In this document: piece by piece, positions 44,986 through 46,743 of the stretch
Numbering within the stretch: position 1 is the stretch's first letter
Layout: each line of letters opens with the position of its first letter
Assembly (NCBI GenBank): GCA_017469355.1
Contig: JAFUGM010000005.1
Coordinates: forward strand, 1 to 46,743
Reading direction: 5' to 3'
Source of the DNA: Solobacterium sp.
GTDB taxonomy: Bacteria > Bacillota_I > Bacilli_A > Erysipelotrichales > Erysipelotrichaceae
DNA: 46,743 nucleotides
The notes under the pieces: model-generated
What the model was told of the DNA's origin: nothing
The model's database searches: none
What the model saw: the letters and a program-made list of their open reading frames with translations, nothing else
Position numbers and translations under genes: made by a program

Positions 44986-45014
44986 TTGACAAACATGCAC
45001 GCATGGTGTATACT
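44986..45014 (+). promoter_or_regulatory. Internal promoter of tnpC
   Basis: TTGACA, 17-base spacer, TATACT. The -10 ends 6 bases before the ATG at 45021 and there is no ribosome binding sequence, so a leaderless message is indicated. Confidence 0.7.
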
Positions 45015-45020
45015 TTAAGT

Positions 45021-46673
45021 ATGAAAAACGAAGCGGATTTAAGAAAAGCCTTGAGCGGTCTCAGCCAGGATCAGCTGGTTGATATGATTTGCCAGTTGGA
45101 TCGCAGATACAATGACCTTCAGGCCAACTATGATGAGCTGCGAAGAAAGTACTATGGTGTTAAGAACCAGGATTCCATTGCGAAGGGTCAGCTGAGCCTG
45201 TTCAATGAAATCGAAGATACAGTTGATGAGTCTTCTTCCGAAGAACTTCAGGAGGAAGAAGAAATCGTTTCAAAGAAGAAAAAGAAGAAAAGCCCGAAGA
45301 ACTCAAAGCTTAAAAACGTAGAGGTCAAGACAGAAGACATCTATCCCGAAAACATAAATTGTCCAGAGTGCGGGAAGCCAATGAGTCAATTAAAACCAAC
45401 AATCATTGAATATCTGGAATTCCAGCCTGCGAAATATGTTTTAATGCGCTATGTCGTTCATAACTACACCTGTCATGACTGTAATGAAGAAAATCTTGGA
45501 TGTGAAGTATATACAGGTGATACTTCAAAGCTTCCGGCGAGATTGATTGAAGGATCGATCGTCACATCATCTGTGATCGCAAACATAGCAGCGAATAAGT
45601 TTCTTCTTGGATTACCGTTCTACCGGCAGTCCAAAGATCTGTCATACCGGGGAATCGATGTCAGCCGGCAGGTATTATGTCAATGGCTGATGCGCGTCGG
45701 AGATGACTATCTTGAAACGGTATTCGAGCGTATGAAACAGGATCTCCGCCAGCTTGATATTCTGAATATGGATGAGACAACGCTGGAATGTCTGGAAGAT
45801 ATCAAAGACGGACAGCGATCCAAGAGTTATACCTGGCTGGCAATGAGTGGAGTAAACGAGCAGAACCAGATGGCTCTGTACTTTTACAATACCAGCAGAG
45901 AACACAAGTTCATCTATGACATTCTTGGGGATTCATTCAACGGTATTATCCAGTCAGATGGATATGGAGCGTATGACGATTATACGCCTGCGAGCGGTCA
46001 TGCGGGATGTGCTGCACATTGTCAGCGGTATTACAAAGCAGCTGCACAGTCGTATACATCGCTGTATAAGACTTACACCAGAGAAAAGAATCCCAAGGCG
46101 CGGGCGGAGCTGCGTAAGAAGAACCCGTATTTTTCCAAAATTCTTCATATTCTGGATCAGTTCACTAAGATCTATAAGGTTGAAGATAAACTGAAGGCGA
46201 TGAATGCGGGTCCCGAAACGATCGTTAAAGTTCGAAATGAAGAAGAGCGTCCTTTATGGGAAGAGATTAAAACCGCCGCAGCTGAGATGAAGGGAAACTA
46301 CATGAACTCGGAGAAACTTCGCAAGGCGATCACTTACACCGAGAATCAATGGGAACACCTGATTTACTATCTAAATGAATGGCGGCTTACACCGGATAAT
46401 AATCTGGCAGAACGTGAAGGAATCAAGCCATATGTAATGGCACGAAAGAACTATCTGTTCGCTGATACCAGACATGGGGCCAAAATAAGCGCAATATACT
46501 TCTCTCTTCTGATATCAGCCAGGATGAATAATCTGAATCCAGAGAAGTATCTGGCATACCTGTTGGATCAGCTTTCATCCAAGGGATTACGGGATGAAGT
46601 AATCGAGCAGTGTCTGCCATATTCGAGTTCCCTTCCGGAAGAACTCAGGATATCAAAGAACCATTCCAGCTAA
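45021..46673 (+). CDS. tnpC: IS66 transposase TnpC
   Basis: 550 aa from MKNEADLRKALSG; an ATG 18 bases upstream falls inside the -10 box. An N-terminal leucine-rich coil (LVDMICQLDRRYNDLQANYDELRRKY in part), a zinc knuckle CPECGK and CHDC (about 112-155), then the DDE domain with Asp251 (NMDETTLE), Asp313 (QSDGYGAY) and Glu464 (NNLAEREG). RKNYLFADTRHGAKISAIYFS is the IS66 C-terminal block. All catalytic residues are present, so the element may be active. Confidence 0.95.
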   Translation: MKNEADLRKALSGLSQDQLVDMICQLDRRYNDLQANYDELRRKYYGVKNQDSIAKGQLSLFNEIEDTVDESSSEELQEEEEIVSKKKKKKSPKNSKLKNVEVKTEDIYPENINCPECGKPMSQLKPTIIEYLEFQPAKYVLMRYVVHNYTCHDCNEENLGCEVYTGDTSKLPARLIEGSIVTSSVIANIAANKFLLGLPFYRQSKDLSYRGIDVSRQVLCQWLMRVGDDYLETVFERMKQDLRQLDILNMDETTLECLEDIKDGQRSKSYTWLAMSGVNEQNQMALYFYNTSREHKFIYDILGDSFNGIIQSDGYGAYDDYTPASGHAGCAAHCQRYYKAAAQSYTSLYKTYTREKNPKARAELRKKNPYFSKILHILDQFTKIYKVEDKLKAMNAGPETIVKVRNEEERPLWEEIKTAAAEMKGNYMNSEKLRKAITYTENQWEHLIYYLNEWRLTPDNNLAEREGIKPYVMARKNYLFADTRHGAKISAIYFSLLISARMNNLNPEKYLAYLLDQLSSKGLRDEVIEQCLPYSSSLPEELRISKNHSS

Positions 46674-46712
46674 GTTACTGGTTACACAGTGATCATAGCC
46701 GGAATGGTTTTC
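46659..46712 (+). terminator. Terminator at the right end of IS66
   Basis: AACCATTCC at 46659 pairs with GGAATGGTT at 46701, and GCTA with TAGC inside, with TTCATTT following. The left arm overlaps the last codons of tnpC. Confidence 0.7.
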
Positions 46713-46743
46713 ATTTAAAACACGGGGTTCGTTGGACGCTTAC

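Larger units (their letters stand above)
44223..46743. mobile_element. IS66-family insertion sequence, complete
   Basis: Ends GTAAGCGTCC...CGAACCCCG at 44223-44243 and the exact complement at 46723-46743, 21 bases each, as expected for IS66 family (GTAAGCG tips). Length 2521 bases. It carries the canonical three genes. The 8 bases before the left end are CAAATATC; the right duplication lies outside the window, so the target duplication cannot be checked. The 274 bases between TetR gene and the left end show no gene. Confidence 0.95.

Overview
The window looks like chromosomal DNA of a low- to mid-GC Bacillota. The gene content (an rplS unit, a potABCD operon behind an XRE-cupin regulator, a membrane-anchored GH9 glycanase, GtrA/MBOAT/SGNH wall-polymer modification genes and a BaiCD/FadH-type flavoenzyme) fits an anaerobic gut or oral Firmicute, perhaps Erysipelotrichia. 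That placement is inference; no 16S or marker search was possible.

Layout. 1-3600: 3' end of a ComB-like phosphatase, a Cof-type HAD hydrolase, a 7TM-GGDEF diguanylate cyclase and rplS. 3750-8730: XRE-cupin regulator plus potABCD, a polyamine uptake operon with two TAAACAAA-type operators and an unusual PotA. 8760-13064: a DUF4143 ATPase, a small orphan gene and a GH9 enzyme. 13172-13344: tRNA-Cys and tRNA-Leu.

13600-29830 is an accessory region directly downstream of the two tRNA genes and reads as a defence island. It holds an AAA ATPase + RloB pair, an SDR enzyme, a small zinc-ribbon protein, a nuclease-like/DUF2075 (Schlafen-group) helicase, a three-gene overlapping cassette DUF6361 - PLD nuclease - SNF2-like helicase, a macro-domain/HTH protein followed by a vWA protein, and a second DUF4143 ATPase. 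Between them lie at least four decayed coding fragments and two short-period repeat arrays, which suggests repeated gain and loss. The three-gene PLD/helicase cassette is the best candidate for a little-described system; it may correspond to Azaca, but I cannot confirm that from memory.

29970-40373 is a cell-surface polysaccharide modification cluster: GtrA, MBOAT O-acyltransferase with its SGNH partner, a divergent methyltransferase-fold/PHP phosphatase pair, acyltransferase 3, UDP-galactopyranose-mutase-like flavoprotein, a polytopic membrane protein and a second SGNH protein. 41157-43948 is an Old-Yellow-Enzyme flavoprotein with its TetR regulator and a three-half-site operator. 44223-46743 is a complete IS66-family element whose right inverted repeat ends exactly at the window edge.

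Two genome-level habits stand out. Several genes (GGDEF, GH9, methyltransferase-like, acyltransferase 3, IS66 tnpC) have a -10 hexamer only 6 to 11 bases before the start codon and no Shine-Dalgarno sequence, suggesting leaderless mRNAs beside normal SD-led genes. DUF4143 ATPases occur twice, each behind repeat-rich upstream DNA.
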